DNA of 64,000 nt, from positions 33,197 through 97,196 of the forward strand of contig NZ_LVJI01000027.1 of the NCBI RefSeq assembly GCF_001637225.1. Direction: 5' to 3'. The first letter of the stretch is position 1, and the number at the start of each line of letters is the position of its first letter. A program made the translations under genes and the position numbers. This DNA is from Paenibacillus antarcticus. GTDB taxonomy: Bacteria; Bacillota; Bacilli; Paenibacillales; Paenibacillaceae. This document shows, piece after piece, positions 61,876 to 64,000 of this stretch. The notes beneath the pieces are model-generated. The model did not search any database. It saw only the letters and a list, made by a program, of their open reading frames with translations, and had not been told where the DNA came from.

Positions 61876-63834
61876 ATGATGATTCAATGTAAAAATGTCC
61901 AGAAATACCACGGTGCTCAGCTTGTTCTAAACGATATTACGATGGATATACGCGTTGGTGAGAAAGTGGGATTAATCGGCCGTAACGGGTGCGGTAAGAC
62001 CACACTTCTTCATCTTCTTAGAGAACAAGAGCGTCCAGATCAAGGACAAATCTCAATCCGTAAAGGAGCTAGAATTGGATTTCTAGAACAGGTCCCTGTT
62101 GAAACTGTAGGTACTACCACATATGAGCAATTATTACTCAGCTTTGCGAAACCTCTAGAATGGCAAGCTCGAATGAAAGAGCTTGAGCAGGCGCTATCTG
62201 ACCCACAACATGCTCATCATGAGAATCTGTACAAAGGTTGGCTTGAAGAGTATGGACGTCTACAAGAGCAATTTGAGCAGGCTGGCGGATATCAGATGGA
62301 GGCTTCTATTGATCGTATTGCCAATGGCCTTGGAATCGCTACAGATCAGTATCATAGATCTTTCTCTTCCCTTTCTGGTGGTGAGAAGACGAAAGTCGGC
62401 CTTGCCTCTCTCCTTTTGAAGCAACCGGATATCTTGTTACTAGATGAACCAACCAACCATTTGGACATGTCAGCCATTGAATGGCTTGAACAATTCATTA
62501 CAGAATACCCTGGCAGTGTCGTTGCCATATCCCATGACCGATATTTTCTTGATAAAATCGTTACCAAAGTCATAGAGATCGAAGATGGTGAAGCCTTTAC
62601 CTATCATACAAATTACAGTGGCTATATGAAGGAGAAGGAAACCCGCCTCCTATTACAATTTGCTGATTATCAAGAACAACAAAAACAAATTAAAAAGATG
62701 CAAGAAACAATCAAACAACTCATAGAATGGGGCAACCGTTCAAATCCACCTAATCCAGGGTTTCATCGTCGCGCTGCATCGATGCAGAAAGCGTTAGATC
62801 GTATGCAAAAGTTAAAACGACCTATCTTAGAGCGTAAAACAATGGACCTTCAGTTATCTCAAGAGGATCGTTCTGGGAAACAAGTGCTGGTGATGAAAGA
62901 GCTAAGTAAATCATATGACAGCCGTACTCTCTTTGAACATGTAAATGAAATCTTGCATTATGGTGAGTCCGCAATACTATTGGGTGATAATGGAAGCGGA
63001 AAAAGTACCCTCCTAAAATTAATACTTGGAATGGAGTTGCCTTCAAGCGGTGAAGTGACGCTTGGGTCACGCGTAAGCGTTGGTTATTTAGCCCAAGAAG
63101 AGACGCCTCAGAACTGGAAACAGAACATTCTACAGTATTTCCGTGAACAAGTCGGGATGGAAGAAGGCGAAGCCCGTGGAGAACTAGCACGTTTTCTATT
63201 CTATGGCCCTGACGTATTCAAGGATGTTCGTAACCTATCCGGTGGTGAATGGACACGATTAAGGTTCGCCATTCTAATGTACCAGAAACCTAACTTACTT
63301 ATTCTCGATGAACCTACGAATCACTTAGATATCGATTCAAGAGAAGCGCTTGAGGAAGCATTAGAGGAATTCCCAGGAACACTACTCGCTGTGTCTCATG
63401 ATCGTTATTTCATCAATCGGATGGGACGGAAACTATGGGTTCTGAAACAAGGAGCACTTGATGTCATTCACGGGAACTTCGAAGACTATAAAGCGATTCA
63501 AGCTAGGCAAGTTATTATTACATCTGAACAACTGAGCAATTATAATAACACTGATATTCGGCCTTCAAAAGCAAAACAGACTACCGATGCATCTGTTACC
63601 AACTCATCCAGAAGTAAACGAAACGCATCAAACAAATCATCTCATGTTTCCCTAGAGCTCCAGATTGCGGAACTTGAGAAACATATTGAACTACTTGATA
63701 TTCAAATGCTGAGCCCGGACATCTGTCGAGATGCCACTCAACTCTTCTCGTTACAGCAAGAACGTGAAGATATTCAGAAACGATTAGATTCACTGTTCGA
63801 ACGGTGGATGGAAACAATGCAAAGTAACGACTAG
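61876..63834 (+). CDS. ABC-F ATPase, ribosome protection type
   Basis: Soluble protein of 652 residues with two ATPase domains and no membrane part. Walker A motifs GRNGCGKTT and GDNGSGKST, signatures LSGGEKTKVG and LSGGEWTRLR, Walker B LLLDEPTNHLD and LILDEPTNHLD. The linker between them (about 245-330) is long and basic (GNRSNPPNPGFHRRAASMQK), as in antibiotic-resistance ABC-F proteins that push drugs off the ribosome. A tail of about 120 residues ends in a coiled coil. GGAGG is eight bases before this ATG. Housekeeping ABC-F proteins are the alternative; the leader terminator favours an inducible resistance role. Confidence 0.85.
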   Translation: MMIQCKNVQKYHGAQLVLNDITMDIRVGEKVGLIGRNGCGKTTLLHLLREQERPDQGQISIRKGARIGFLEQVPVETVGTTTYEQLLLSFAKPLEWQARMKELEQALSDPQHAHHENLYKGWLEEYGRLQEQFEQAGGYQMEASIDRIANGLGIATDQYHRSFSSLSGGEKTKVGLASLLLKQPDILLLDEPTNHLDMSAIEWLEQFITEYPGSVVAISHDRYFLDKIVTKVIEIEDGEAFTYHTNYSGYMKEKETRLLLQFADYQEQQKQIKKMQETIKQLIEWGNRSNPPNPGFHRRAASMQKALDRMQKLKRPILERKTMDLQLSQEDRSGKQVLVMKELSKSYDSRTLFEHVNEILHYGESAILLGDNGSGKSTLLKLILGMELPSSGEVTLGSRVSVGYLAQEETPQNWKQNILQYFREQVGMEEGEARGELARFLFYGPDVFKDVRNLSGGEWTRLRFAILMYQKPNLLILDEPTNHLDIDSREALEEALEEFPGTLLAVSHDRYFINRMGRKLWVLKQGALDVIHGNFEDYKAIQARQVIITSEQLSNYNNTDIRPSKAKQTTDASVTNSSRSKRNASNKSSHVSLELQIAELEKHIELLDIQMLSPDICRDATQLFSLQQEREDIQKRLDSLFERWMETMQSND

Positions 63835-63881
63835 CACATTACTGAAACAAGACAAGTAAGAACCCCAGCCAAGATGATATG

Positions 63882-63939
63882 CTCCCCTTATAGTAGACAG
63901 AAAAAAGCAAGCCGATTAATCTGTCTATTATGGAGGGGA
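63882..63939 (+). promoter_or_regulatory. hairpin covering the transposase ribosome site
   Basis: CTCCCCTTATAGTAGACAG (63882) pairs imperfectly with CTGTCTATTATGGAGGGGA (63921). The second arm holds the ribosome site GGAGGGG. A transcript entering from outside would fold and hide it, limiting transposase. Confidence 0.55.
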
Positions 63940-63946
63940 TTTTTTT

Positions 63947-64000
63947 ATGGGCGAAATTAGGAAGACTTACGATGTTGCATTTAAGAAAAAGGCAGTCAAT
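63947..64000 (+). CDS. IS3-family transposase OrfA, partial
   Basis: Only the first 18 codons lie in the window: MGEIRKTYDVAFKKKAVN, which is the usual start of the helix-turn-helix protein OrfA in IS3-family elements. GGAGGGG precedes the ATG. The reading frame is open at the window edge. Confidence 0.75.
   Translation, partial: MGEIRKTYDVAFKKKAVN

Larger units (their letters stand above)
63875..64000 (+). mobile_element. left end of an IS3-family insertion sequence
   Basis: The terminal repeat TGATATGCTCCCCTTATAGT (63875 on) resembles left ends of IS3/IS150 elements. A transposase frame starts 72 bases in. The rest lies beyond the window, so the right end and target duplication cannot be seen. 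Confidence 0.75.

Noticed and set aside
61633..61911. Minus-strand frame of 92 codons before the ABC-F gene
   Set aside because: No ribosome site, overlaps the leader hairpins and the ABC-F start, and no recognisable family.

Overview
The window looks like a chromosomal segment of a low-to-moderate GC, endospore-former-type Firmicute, most probably Paenibacillus or a close relative. The reasons are a Bacillus-type fatty-acid degradation set (FadR/FadN/FadF type) with a FadR box, AraC regulators fused to GH39-like domains, a secreted cohesin/dockerin protein, an MsmEFG-type sugar importer without its own ATPase, a meso-diaminopimelate dehydrogenase, AGGAGG-type ribosome binding sites, many GTG/TTG starts and cre-like sites. 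The species call is inference. I saw no rRNA, tRNA, CRISPR array or prophage. One insertion sequence begins at the right edge.

Layout. 0-2 kb: a chemoreceptor. 2-17.8 kb: a mostly carbohydrate region read on the minus strand, with a GtrA-like membrane protein, two GH3 glucosidases (one membrane-anchored with circularly permuted domains), an AraC-GH39 regulator, a large secreted cohesin/dockerin protein, a creatininase-family hydrolase with a GPH symporter and another AraC regulator. 18-21.5 kb (+): an OpuC-type osmoprotectant importer in which binding protein and permease are fused. 21.6-26 kb (-): a six-gene operon with a K+ channel, DUF350 membrane protein, lipoprotein, glutathionylspermidine-synthase-like ATP-grasp enzyme, secreted Ser/Gly-rich protein and a small protein. 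This is the best candidate for a poorly described system. 26.3-27.4 kb: ApbE. 27.6-34.5 kb (-): a sugar operon with two permeases, a binding protein, a LacI regulator, a BadF-type kinase and a GH4 phospho-glycosidase, with palindromic operators upstream.

34.7-47 kb: a complete beta-oxidation regulon. fadF-fadN-fadA-fadE-lcfA-thioesterase runs left and fadR-etfB-etfA runs right. The shared promoter region holds a FadR box and three further repeats. lcfA is broken by a small deletion. 47-53 kb: an exonuclease, small secreted proteins and a Fur-controlled EfeM-EfeB-EfeU iron uptake operon. 53-61 kb: a PH-domain protein, a CPA1 antiporter, the tRNA hydroxylase TrhO with a SufR-like regulator, a PadR/DUF2812 pair (the second gene frameshifted), and an ECF sigma factor (frameshifted) with its anti-sigma factor, then Ddh. 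61.4-64 kb: an ABC-F ribosome protection-type protein behind a leader with a terminator, then the left end of an IS3-family element.

Recurrent themes are carbon-source control (cre-like sites, LacI operators, AraC regulators), fatty acid control (FadR), iron control (Fur) and envelope sensing (ECF, PadR, K+ channel operon). Two genes carry single-base shifts in homopolymers, so sequencing error must be excluded before calling them pseudogenes.
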